From: Brachionus rotundiformis
Lineage: Eukaryota > Rotifera > Eurotatoria > Ploima > Brachionidae
Length of the DNA stretch: 64,000 nucleotides
Assembly: GCA_016802295.1 (NCBI GenBank)
Contig: JAESIW010000200.1
Coordinates: 3,250,048-3,314,047 of the forward strand
Direction of reading: 5' to 3'
Position numbers and translations under genes: made by a program. Shown piece after piece: positions 53,829 to 64,000 of the stretch. Below the pieces are notes generated by a model that saw nothing but the letters and a program-made list of their open reading frames with translations, was not told where the DNA came from and made no database searches. How positions within the stretch are numbered: position 1 is the stretch's first letter; every line of letters starts with the position of its first letter.

Positions 53829-55247
53829 ATGTTGAAAAAAATCTTTCAAGAAAAGTTTAAAAATTGGTTTGATAATACCAAGTTACATGGAATACCATTG
53901 ATAAAAATAACCCAAAGAAAACGCCTTAAAGTATTTTGGTTGATATGTTTTTTGGCTTCGTTTACAGCATGCGTCATTTTCCTATGCAAGGATGTGATCA
54001 AATTTCTAAAATACGATGTAGAAACAGTGATAGAAGTTTCAAGAGACTCTAACTTCATATTTCCAACAGTATCATTTTGTAGTCTACAATTATGTGGTGA
54101 CGAATTTAACAATTTTGATGAAGAATTTTTGATTCAAGAGCTTAACACAACAGTAAATATATTTTCCCAGCCATTAGACAATATAATCAAAATATTACGA
54201 GCTAATCTTGTAAAAAAATACAACTTGACTATGATAAGTTCTTTAAAAAATAACTTAATTAGTTGCTTATTTAGCGGTGATATTTGTTCAGAGGGTGATT
54301 TTGAATATTTTCAATTAAGCGAATTTCAGAATTGTTTCAAATTCAACAGTAATTGGAATCAGCCTAAATTTTCCCGGAGATTTGGTAAATCCTTTGGACT
54401 CGAGATGGAACTATTTATAGGCTTGCAGAATAAATGCATATCACCATTACCATTTACTTATGGTCTAACAGTATATTTGCATAATATGAGCAATTTGATC
54501 GGGAATGACGCTTATGGAGTCCAACTTTCAGCTGGAACTGAAACCAACATTGCTATAGATAGAAAATTTATCAGTCGTAAGCCTAAACCATATTCAAATT
54601 GTATAGATAACAAAGACGCCGACAATGGCTATTTGGTAAAAGAGACTTATAAGCTTGCTGAAGGGTATTCGCAAGCAACTTGCTTTAAGCTATGTAATCA
54701 AGAGTTTTTTGTTAAAAATTTTGCATGTTATGACAAATATTTGCCTTTTACCAGAAAAAATAATTATAAAGAGTGTGAGAGTCAAGAAATTCAAGATATA
54801 AGAGAAGCCTATTATGGAAAATCATTGGATAAAGAGTGTTCAAAAGAGTGTCCACCAGAATGTGAATATGTTAAATATGACCTGACTGTTTCTAGTTCAA
54901 GATTTCCAACAAAAACCTATTCAAAGATGATAATGCTAAATGAGAATATAAGTAAAAATTTTGATATAAAAAATCAAGAATTTGAAATCGAATACAAAAA
55001 AGCTTTATCAAGCATGTTGTCTGTCAAGATATATTATAAAAGTGATTTGGTCACTAATGTGAGACAGAAACCAATGATTAGCAATGAAGTTTTTATTTCA
55101 AATATTGGCGGAACATTGAGCTTATTTTTAGGTTTAAGCTTAATAAGTGCAGTTGAGTTTATTGAATTTTTGATTGAAATATCTGTAATCTATATTTACA
55201 ATGTTGTTAAAATAAAGTTTAACTTGATTAAAAATGTTAAAGAATAG
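53829..55247 (+). CDS. DEG/ENaC channel subunit, second of tandem cluster
   Basis: Intronless, 472 residues, the same length as its upstream neighbour after splicing. HG motif (TKLHGIPLIK), TM1 (VFWLICFLASFTACVIFLC), FPTVSFCSLQLCGDEFN, a long finger region with N-glycosylation sites, RKPKPYSNCIDN, CFKLCNQEFFVKNFACYD, the cysteine block KECSKECPPECEYVKYDLTVS, and TM2 with SNIGGTLSLFLGLSLISAVE. The pore signature is GLS, and the preceding Gly of GLF is Ser (SLF), so selectivity may differ from the other subunits. The charged cytoplasmic tail ends KNVKE. Confidence 0.93.
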   Translation: MLKKIFQEKFKNWFDNTKLHGIPLIKITQRKRLKVFWLICFLASFTACVIFLCKDVIKFLKYDVETVIEVSRDSNFIFPTVSFCSLQLCGDEFNNFDEEFLIQELNTTVNIFSQPLDNIIKILRANLVKKYNLTMISSLKNNLISCLFSGDICSEGDFEYFQLSEFQNCFKFNSNWNQPKFSRRFGKSFGLEMELFIGLQNKCISPLPFTYGLTVYLHNMSNLIGNDAYGVQLSAGTETNIAIDRKFISRKPKPYSNCIDNKDADNGYLVKETYKLAEGYSQATCFKLCNQEFFVKNFACYDKYLPFTRKNNYKECESQEIQDIREAYYGKSLDKECSKECPPECEYVKYDLTVSSSRFPTKTYSKMIMLNENISKNFDIKNQEFEIEYKKALSSMLSVKIYYKSDLVTNVRQKPMISNEVFISNIGGTLSLFLGLSLISAVEFIEFLIEISVIYIYNVVKIKFNLIKNVKE

Positions 55248-55665
55248 TTTTGATAATTTTTAAAAAAGCAATTTATTGTATTGAAATTTTAATACTTATA
55301 TAATCGTAGTATTTTCATTAATAAAATTCATTTATATATTAACAGCAATTTTTTTTTTTAGAGTTTAAAGTATAATTTAATTAGGTAATAATTAAAATTT
55401 CTAATTTGAAAATTATTTTAAAATGATTAAGTCTAGTTTCATTTTAGAAAATAAAACCAAAAATTTTTAAAATTATTGATAAAGAAACTTTAACTTACAA
55501 TTTTTTCATTACCGTCCTCAAATATGAAAAATTATACATTCTATCAATTATTTATAAATCGGTATAAAATTATTCTAAAAATTGGTATATTTAATCACGT
55601 AAATAATATGTAATTAAATTGAAAAAATCTATTTCTAAAATTTTACTTAAATTATTTTGAAAAAT
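55248..55665. other. intergenic DNA between tandem DEG/ENaC genes
   Basis: A/T-rich, nothing recognised beyond expected transcript ends and promoter. Confidence 0.4.
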
Positions 55666-56940
55666 ATGAATATCAAAACAATCAAGCTAAAATGCTCAAC
55701 TTGGGCCCAGAACACCACATTTCACGGCCTACCACACATATTTTCGACTCAACAAAAAGCAATTAAGCTTCTCTGGATTTTATGCATATTGACTTCATCT
55801 AGTTATGGACTTGTGCTCGTAATAAAAAATTTAAGTTTGTATCTCAACCATGAAGTGATAACATTCTTTGAAATATCCTCTAAGGCAGATCCAATTTTTC
55901 CAACTATATCTATTTGTAATTTAAACACTTGTACATTTCAACAGAAAAATAATTGCGAACATTTTTATCAAGAATCAACCGAATCGATTCGCGATTTTTT
56001 GATACAATGTAAATTTGATGGAAAAAAATGTAGCTATGTAGATTTTTTTATGTTTTATCTAGATGACTTTAGAAAATGCTACCAATTTAATGGTAGACAC
56101 ACTGGCTTAAAGCGGTCAAGAACTGGAAAAAATAGTGGATTGCAGCTAAAATTAGAATTCAATTCTACTAAATGTTGTATATTAGATAATATTGTCCTTT
56201 ATGTTCACAATTATCCAGACTGGATTTCTGACCAGCTAAGTGGATTTCTGATAAATTATGGAGTTGAAACTGATGTGGCAATCGAGAGAACTTTTTATAT
56301 CAAAAAATCAAAACCTTATAGTGATTGTGTGATGGAACCAGACGCAGACAACCAGTCGATACATGTATCAGCAACTTTCAGCTATCTTAAAGTCTATAAT
56401 CAACAAATTTGCGTATTTTTATGTTTTCAGCATTTTTTAAAGCATAATTTTGGGTGTTTTGATTCGGACCTTCCAAATTTAAACAAGAATTTGCCATCTT
56501 GCTCTAATTTAATTAATTTTGATAAAATTAAAAAGAATTTTTTTTCCAGTAAACGATATGACGACTGTTTGAAAAAATGTCCTGTTGAGTGCGAGCTTCA
56601 AACATATAAAGTTACTTTGTCACAACTTAAATATCCGTTTTTTGCTTTCAAAAAAGTAAGTGATTATAAAGAGAAATTTTATAATTCAAGTAAATATAAG
56701 GCAGAATATATATATAGCAATGTTTTATTAAATATATTTTATAAGTCGGATTTTTTTACCAAAGTTGATGAAGATGAAACATTGGTATTTTCGGACTTTT
56801 TGTCTAAAGTTGGTTCCACCATGGGTCTTTTTTTAGGAACGAGTGTTTTATCATTAGCTGAAATAATAAATTTAGTTATTGAAATTTTAATTGTTTTAAT
56901 AGAAGAAAAGAAAAATGAAAAGACAACTGAAAAAACTTAA
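55666..56940 (+). CDS. DEG/ENaC channel subunit, third of tandem cluster, shortened ectodomain
   Basis: Intronless, 424 residues from the ATG at 55666; the frame is open three codons further up only with a TTG. It has HG (TTFHGLPHIF), TM1 (LLWILCILTSSSYGLVLVI), FPTISICNLNTC, then directly CEHFYQESTESIRDFLIQCK. About 40 residues of the finger region present in the two neighbours are missing, although the cysteines around it remain. Later blocks are normal: KKSKPYSDCVMEPDADN, CVFLCFQHFLKHNFGCFD, LKKCPVECELQTYKVTLS. TM2 is SKVGSTMGLFLGTSVLSLAE, with GSTM for GG.L and pore triplet GTS, unlike GFS or GLS. It is likely functional, since all core elements are kept, but possibly a subunit with altered gating or ion selectivity. 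Confidence 0.9.
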   Translation: MNIKTIKLKCSTWAQNTTFHGLPHIFSTQQKAIKLLWILCILTSSSYGLVLVIKNLSLYLNHEVITFFEISSKADPIFPTISICNLNTCTFQQKNNCEHFYQESTESIRDFLIQCKFDGKKCSYVDFFMFYLDDFRKCYQFNGRHTGLKRSRTGKNSGLQLKLEFNSTKCCILDNIVLYVHNYPDWISDQLSGFLINYGVETDVAIERTFYIKKSKPYSDCVMEPDADNQSIHVSATFSYLKVYNQQICVFLCFQHFLKHNFGCFDSDLPNLNKNLPSCSNLINFDKIKKNFFSSKRYDDCLKKCPVECELQTYKVTLSQLKYPFFAFKKVSDYKEKFYNSSKYKAEYIYSNVLLNIFYKSDFFTKVDEDETLVFSDFLSKVGSTMGLFLGTSVLSLAEIINLVIEILIVLIEEKKNEKTTEKT

Positions 56941-59900
56941 GTTTACATAAGTTTGAAAACTCGTCCTGTAAATACGCAATTGTAAAATATCCATATTCTC
57001 TTATTTATTATTTATATTTTGGAAGCTCTTCATTTTCCCATTTGAACAAAATTCTGCATCATGTTCCACTTGCAAGACCATTTTTTTCTCAAAAATAATC
57101 GTTAAATATCATTTGATTCCCAAAAATAAAATTAATAGAAATGTTTTTTATATATTTATATTTTAAGAAATGCAATAAATTAAGATCATATTTCTTCGTG
57201 CTTCAGTCTAATCAATAATTATTCTAATAAACTAATTATAGCCTTTGAAGTCGTTATTATCAAATCTAATAATTACCACTGTTCATTCTAATGTATTATG
57301 ATTTATAAATTAAATAATTTTTTTGGAAAATTTAACAAAAATATCATTCATCATTTTATCTCAACTTATTGAAAAATATGATCATACTATTTTCCATTTT
57401 ATCTACTTCTTCATTTTATTCCATTTTATTTACTTTTATTTTAATATAATCAAATATTTTTTTTAATAAATATATACATCTTTAAGCTGTTTTTGAATAT
57501 TCTCATTTATCTTATTTCATATTTTTTAATAAATTTAAATTATGTTTTAAATAAATAATAAGGAATAATAAAAATATAAAAATTTTGTTTTTATTGTGAA
57601 AATTTTTAATATTTAGATGAATATTTATTGTTATAAAAAAGATAATTTCTTTATTATAATTTTTATATTGGCTAGGTATCCTTTAATTGTAAAAAATAAT
57701 TTTTAAACAATCTTTAAGTTAAACTTGGACGACAATTCAACGAAAAGCAAAAACCTTTTCCTCAAAGTACAATTAAAAAAAGATAATTGAAACAAATGAT
57801 GATACTACAATAGATAATAAACTTAGAAAAAAAAATTTACTCGAATTATATTAGGATATGTAGCATTTTTTTAAAGAATTATACTAAAATTCCAAATTCC
57901 AGATTAAGAAAATATTATTTTATTCCTAATGGTTACCTTAACATAATGGTTGATTTTATTTATTTATCTTAAAAAAATAGTCTTAAAATTCAATCAATCA
58001 TTGACGTTCTTATCCAGAAACTCGAAGTTTTTACTTTTTGTTTATGGGTACAATGTTGAAAATATTAAATAATTATCCAAAAATTAATGTTACTAATGCA
58101 ACTTAAAATGATACAAAATTTTATATTTTTAAAGTTTAATAGCATATTTAAAAATACATTAAATTATAAAAAAATACATAAATATAAACACATTTAAATA
58201 TTCATTTGCTAAACAAATCATTTAAATATTTTAAATTATTAGCTTTAAATATTAAAATTGTGCTTCGAAATAACAAAATATAATTTATTCTTAAAATTTA
58301 ATTAGCCTAGAAAATTATTTGCTGACATTTAGTTCATTAAATAAATTTTAAAAAATCGATTAAAGTAAATAATATCTGATAAAATCCTATTATATTTTTC
58401 AATTAGAGGAATCTTTTGATTTGTAATTAATTTAATTTGAATTCATGCTGCAATCAAAATGATAATTTATTAAAATGAGATTATTATGAGACAATTTTTG
58501 AAAGCCTTTTAAAAAATATAAGAAATTAACCTGGCAATTTTTGAAATAAAATGATTTAGTTCAAATATATCGATTGTAATTTATCATAGACCAAATTAAA
58601 TGTTGTATGCATAATTTTAATTGAGTGAATTCAATTAAGAATTTAATTATTAGAACCGATTAATTAGTTTTCAAAATAAAACGAATCATTAAAAGTTAGA
58701 AAATTGAAGTATTTGCGTTGTTAAAATCTCCAAGAATCAATGGGTACCAATTTTTAATCCCAAGTAAGATATGACATGTATTTATTATTTATGCTAAGAT
58801 GAAATATAACTTATTTTTTTACTGGTCTCCCATGAGAATGCTTTTTATTTTAAGTTACTATGCAAAAATTTTAAATAAATATTATATGGTTAAGTTGGTA
58901 TTTTTTTAAAAATTAAAAAACAAGTTTATAAATAAAATTTAAAAATCAAGATATTTTTCCTAATTTTTTTTTTGCTTTTTCGTTTAAAATTTGACTCATG
59001 ACTTAGTTAAAATTGGTCTGATTGTTTTAATACAACTTAGGTTCTTCTCGAATTTTTTTAAAGAGCTTTCAGAGGTAAGTAAATTTAGATAAAAATATTA
59101 ACCTAAAGAAATCTTTTTTAAATATTTCTAAATAAAGAGAATAAAAGAGATAAATTTTTAAAATTCAACATTCATTCGACAAAAAACTTGATTCATTTTT
59201 TTATTCGCAATTTTTTAGACCAAAATAATATTTTTAGACAATTTTTTTTTTTTTTAAATCAAATATAATAAAATAAAAAAACAAATATTTTAAGAATTTC
59301 ATTTTAATTACTCATTGTTTTTAAAGCCAAATAAATGATAGTTTGCTTATAATATAAACGGAATATTTAAATCAATATTAAATTTTATTTTTAAAGACCT
59401 AAAGGTAAACTCGAGGCAACTCTCGAAAAAAAAAGTAATAAATAATATTCAGAATTTGAAGAAAAATACATTTTTTATGTCTTTGGTACTCTTGAATTTA
59501 TTCTTTGTTCTAAACACAATGGTAAAACCTAATATCATTAACAATAGCTGTAGCATAACAGATGAATAGTACAAACTCTGATTAATTTCATATTGAGCCA
59601 CCAGTGGTAAAATTCAGTAGTGATTTTTTATTTTTAGAAAAAGTAAAATGTAGCTAAATAGACGGAGCGAGGTTTATATATTAATCAAATTATACATAAA
59701 TTTTATAAATGATTTTTTTTTGCTGAAAGAGTTCAAAATGATTTCAAAGACAGGCAGGAAAAATTATTTCTTCTGTCACCTTTCAAATTTGAATAAGTGT
59801 TTTGCATGATTCAATGAAAATCAATATTGATCGAAAGTAAAAATATAAAACTTCAATCATTGTTTGTTATTTTTTTTAATAAGTTTTGATGAAAATCATA

Positions 59901-61020
59901 AAAATTGTCATTTAAACTAATAAATCTTATTAATAGATAGTGAAAAAATACTTAGAAATCGAATATCATAAAGATAATGTTAAATTATATCCAGACTTAA
60001 AATAAAGAGATTATGTTATTTCCAAAAAACACTAGGCCAAAAATCGATAAACAAAATTTAGTTTTAATTTTTTTTAATTTAGCAAGTAAATAATTTTTAA
60101 TTTAAATTATGTAATGTCACATTGGTGACAATATCTGTCGGGAAATAGACCTGATTGAATATTTTATATAATAATTTAGTTTTTAAATAATTTAATTTGT
60201 CAAAATTCCGCAAGTCCCATGTGATACTTTCATTTTTTAATTTTTTCCTAATTTTAGTTTTAATTTTTCTCCTGTTAAAAAATATTTTACTTTCAAACTT
60301 TTATTAGATAACTTTTAAGGCAAACTGCATAAAATCAAAATTCAATCCTTTCATTCTTTCAATTAATAAGCTTGCAGCTAACCTAATCATTCATCTAAAA
60401 GTTTCCAATATAAAAGTTTTCAAATTCTATGCAATATGATCGAAGTAAAGCAAATTAAGAAGGTAGATAATACACATTCAAATTGAGTTTTTAATCTTTA
60501 ATTTTATTCGTAGTTTAAATTAATATTTATTCCCAAAATAAACTATCAGGTATCTGAAGTTAAATTTATTCTATTTTTGCAGTGTTTGTTTAATTTAAAC
60601 TATTGATTTTAAAAGCTTTTTTTTAATTAAGGATCAAACAAATTATTTGAACAAAATTGATTGCTAGTTATACTAAATTTCACCAGGAGACTCAAACTAA
60701 ATACGACATTATTCATTTCTTTTCCTAATGCTGTAACTAAGGAATATAATATTAAGTGATTCTGATAAATTGATCGTTTAACCAAATTTGTAAATTTTGA
60801 TTAATTATTTATGCAATGACATTCCAAAATTTCTGGTTCAAAAATTTGCTCACTTATGAATATTTTTATACTAGGAAAATATATTATAAAAAATATTTTT
60901 TTGATAGATAGTCGAAAGATAAACAGACCGAAAATTTGCAATTTTCATTTTATCTTTTTTTCTAGAAAATAAACATCTAAAAATTGTTTTTACTCTAATT
61001 TTTATAATTTGAGCGCGATT
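56941..61020. other. gene-free 4-kb AT-rich region
   Basis: Lies between the DEG/ENaC cluster and KCNT. No coding-like frame, repeat or RNA gene was recognised. It should contain the KCNT promoter and possibly an untranslated first exon. Confidence 0.45.
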
Positions 61021-64000
61021 ATGAGCAAATCAAATGATACCAAAAGTATCAACAGTTTCTTGACACCGGCAATATCAGCTTTGGAGATCGACGAGTTGGA
61101 CGAGTCACGGTAATATATTAAAAATTAAAATCAAAACATTCTTTATGAAGGTATTAAAAAAATAACTTTGATTAATTTTTATCAAGGGTTCAAGTTGAAT
61201 TTTTTTCAAATGAAAAATCTCTAAAAGAACGTCTAAGATTATATTTCATAAAGAACAAACGCTCGAGTAAAAATTAGTTAACAATTTATCTATTTATTCA
61301 ACTATATTTTAAACTAGGTTTAAGAATTCGAAGTTTTAATTTTTTAATTAAAATATTGACATGTGTTCTTTATGTAGTTCGGGTCCAGTTGGATGATTCC
61401 CTAGAACCAAAGTAAAATTAGATATCAACATCAATTATTATCTATTTTTTTTAAGTTTTCAGATTCCGCATAAATATTTACCTAATATCAGGTAAAAAAT
61501 TATATATACCATATATGATTAAAATTTTTTTTCATCAAGTTTTAATTGTTGGAACAAAACAAAATCATCGGAAGAATTTCGGGTTAACCCATGTATTAAC
61601 TGGTAATTCCTTTTTCTGATTCTATTTTTGGTTTATGCAAAGAGAATTAAGTTTTTGTTTGAAAACAGATTATTTCATCACTTGAAGAATAAATAATCAA
61701 GCAATCATAGGGTTATTTAGAAAAAAAATCAAATTATTATAAATATGAAATTTTTTTAATTTAACCTTGTTAAAAACAATGCTTAATAAGCAAATGCTAG
61801 ATCCATTTTCAGTAAGCAAGAGCTTAAAATTCAATTAACGAAAAAAGCGGATTGTATAATTTGAGAAAATATACTAAAAAATGAAAAATATTTTTCATTA
61901 ATTTTAGCTTTTTCTAATACAGAAATTTAATTTGTAACAATTAAAAAATAATAAAAAAAAATTTAAAATTCTATTTATTAAATTTGTTTATCTAAAATGA
62001 CTAGAAAGCTGTTGGTTGAACATAAAAAATATATTGAATCAATTAAACTTTTGTATAATCATTGAATGAAAATATAAATCACCTTGAATATTTGATCTTT
62101 ACACCCTTAGTTTGATTTTAAACAGGTTTTAAAACATTTTTCTAATACCAAGTAAGTCAATTAAGGTTTTTTTTGTAAAACTTTATATTTCAATATTTAT
62201 TATCAATGGAGGTACCTTAAAGTATTTGATAATTTATTTAAATCATCTTCAAATTTTCATTCTAATTTAGAATCTTTGTATAAACATTTTAAGCTTTCTA
62301 ATAAAAATTACTAAAACCTTTAAGGGATGCCATGTTTTACATATCGACACCACTTGGTTTGTGGATGGCACAAGTTGTTTTTGCTATACTGAGCTACAGT
62401 CAAACACTTCTGGTCACCTATCTCACCTATAAAGTTTTAATAAATAATTTGTTTTAAATATTTAATTAAAATGTTGATAAAATAATTAAGGGTAATATTC
62501 TTCAAAGTTTGTCGCGTATTGGATTCATTCTAGATACTTTGACTTCGTTTTCACTTATAATTACGGTAAATTTTATCTAAATAAATTAGCTTAAAATTGC
62601 TATCCAAACTTAAGATATGGTGGCCCCCAATTCGTTTTGTTTTTGTACCAATTTTCCTTAATTGCTGGCTAGCTAAACGTCAATTAGAAAACATGTTTAA
62701 TGACCTGCATAAAGCTATAGATAAATCTACGTCTGTCCTATCTCAACGATTGATGATACTTACAGCAACTCTAGGATGCTTAATTTTCACTGGGTAGCCT
62801 CTCAAAAAAGAAAAAAAAATTTTAATATTTTTATTGAAAGAGCTTGTGCCATTCAGCACATTCAACGAGGTGGAAACAGACACTTCGGTCTGTTTGAATC
62901 TGTTTGGTATATTGTTGTAACATTTTCAACAGTTGGCTATGGCGATATTTACCCAGACATATGGCCATCACAATTATTCATGATTTTACTCATAATTGCT
63001 GCTTTAGTAGTGCTTCCATCTCAGGTAGCTAATCTAAATGAGAATTGTTAACTTTTCAAATTGATGATAATATTTAAAGTTTGAACAATTGGCAATGGTC
63101 TATATGGAAAAACAGAAGAGTGGAGTGACATATACTCGTCAAAGAGCAGAAACCGAAAAGCACGTAGTTGTGTGCACCACAACAGTAAAGACAAATTTAA
63201 TAATGGATTTTTTAAATGAATTTTATGCTCATCCAATGCTTCAAAATTATTACGTTGTTTTATTATCACCAAGTGAACTAGACCCGAATTTGGCAATGAT
63301 ATTCCAGATGCCCATTTGGTCACAACGAGTTATTTACATTAAAGGATCAGCACTTAGAAATTCGGACTTGAATCGAGCTCAAGTTGATTATGCTGAGGCA
63401 TGCTTTATTATGGCTGCTAGAAATTACCACGACAGACAAATTGCTGACCAGCATACTATTTTAAGGTCTTGGGCTGTGAGAGACTTTGCACCAAATTGCA
63501 TTCAATATGTACATTTACTTAAACCAGAGAACAAAATGCATGTCCAACATGCAAGTAATTGGCTTGATATTTACTTAATTAAGTTCCCAACTCCAATTAA
63601 TTGAAAAATTAAAAATTTTAGATATGATGAAATACATTTTTAAATAATTTCGATAAATGTTCTTATCCTTAATTTTAAGAGTATGTTGTTTGTGAAGACG
63701 AATTCAAATTAGCACTATTGGCAAATAATTGTCTTTACCCAGGACTATCTACCTTTGTCACTTTGTTACTGCATACTTCAAGAGGAAGGTATAGCATTTA
63801 TTTTGTAAAAAATATTTGTTCAATTGTTAAAATAAAATGTAGAGAAGGCTATGAGTCTGATCAAGAATGGCAGCAAGTTTACGGAAGGTGCTCTGGTAAC
63901 GAAATTTACCATATTCAACTAGGAAATTCGAAATTTTTCGGAGATTACGAGGGCAAAAGCTTTACTTATGCGTCTTTCCATGCACATAGAAAGTATTGTA
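61021..64000 (+). CDS. KCNT: sodium-activated K+ channel, Slo2/KCNT family (partial, runs off window)
   Basis: Twelve exons read in frame: 61021-61109, 61187-61266, 61318-61411, 61456-61491, 61540-61602, 62325-62433, 62491-62565, 62615-62793, 62841-63024, 63080-63554, 63680-63788 and 63843-64000 (edge), about 550 residues so far. The protein is a large tetrameric potassium channel opened by intracellular Na+. Seen in order: a short N-terminus (human KCNT1 is longer), SRVQVEFFSNEKSLKERL then RLYFIKNKRSS, S1 (FLIKILTCVLYVVRV), S2-S4 including YLTYKGNIL and WWPPIRFVFVPIFLNCWLA, the pore helix and filter TFSTVGYGD (exon 9), S6 (LFMILLIIAALVVLPSQ), then the first RCK domain from KHVVVCTTTVKTNLIMDFLN through DYAEACFIMAARN, PENKMHVQHA, TLLLHTSRG and EGKSFTYASFHAHRKY. 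Exon 4 uses the first of two nearby AG acceptors because only that keeps INW joined to the next exon. The second RCK domain lies beyond the window. Confidence 0.93.

Noticed and set aside
1..64000. CRISPR arrays, bacterial operons, rRNA or tRNA genes
   Set aside because: No regularly spaced repeats, Shine-Dalgarno-type gene packing or cloverleaf-like GC islands were found. Introns and animal-specific families show a eukaryotic nuclear genome.

Overview
This window looks like animal nuclear DNA. It is very AT-rich, genes lie on both strands, and most introns are only about 48-80 nt with GT..AG ends. The genes include a sodium-activated K+ channel (KCNT/Slo2), DEG/ENaC channels, the glutathione-synthesis enzyme GCLC, FKBP12, MYCBPAP (a ciliary central-apparatus protein) and secreted ADA2/ADGF adenosine deaminases. 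Base composition, intron size, an unusual GPCR and lineage-specific LRR-like proteins suggest a monogonont rotifer such as Brachionus. That placement is inference from memory of such genomes, not from a search.

Region by region. 0-13 kb: a hypothetical coiled-coil/propeller-like gene, then two ADGF genes in inverted orientation (2.8-4.7 kb minus, 10.7-12.8 kb plus) around an ankyrin-repeat gene. The ADGF copies share a nearly identical 1.58 kb core that includes the intron, but their ends have diverged, which suggests gene conversion. Each carries an IPT/TIG-like C-terminal domain, and only one ends in a GPI-type hydrophobic tail. 13.7-14.7 kb: a GPCR. 14.7-24 kb: a gene desert with a 324-N gap, flanked by a 189-bp near-identical repeat that looks like an unmerged contig overlap. 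24 kb: intronless FKBP12. 25.9-28.6 kb: mobile-element debris, comprising a GC-rich island, a piggyBac-type MITE with TTAA ends, a GGTCAC-rich foldback and a LINE reverse-transcriptase remnant. 29.4-31.2 kb: a three-exon RING-coiled coil-PDZ-PDZ gene. 32.2-32.9 kb: two small genes, one single-pass membrane and one secreted acidic. 33.7 kb: a foldback element. 34.7-36.6 kb: GCLC. 37-42.2 kb: LINE remnant, 59-bp inverted repeat, one DEG/ENaC gene, a PARG pseudogene and a FLYWCH-like/AT-hook remnant between perfect 28-bp direct repeats. 42.6-49 kb: a type I membrane LRR-like gene, a foldback element and a ten-exon MYCBPAP gene. 50.4-57 kb: a secreted helical protein and three tandem DEG/ENaC genes. 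61-64 kb: the first twelve exons of KCNT, cut by the window edge.

The genes do not form a single pathway. The clearest local themes are expansion of excitability and surface genes (four DEG/ENaC, KCNT, GPCR), duplicated extracellular adenosine-degrading enzymes, and heavy but mostly decayed transposon content. I found no CRISPR array, rRNA or convincing tRNA. Joined exon coordinates come from reading GT/AG sites and frame by eye. No alignment or profile search was run.
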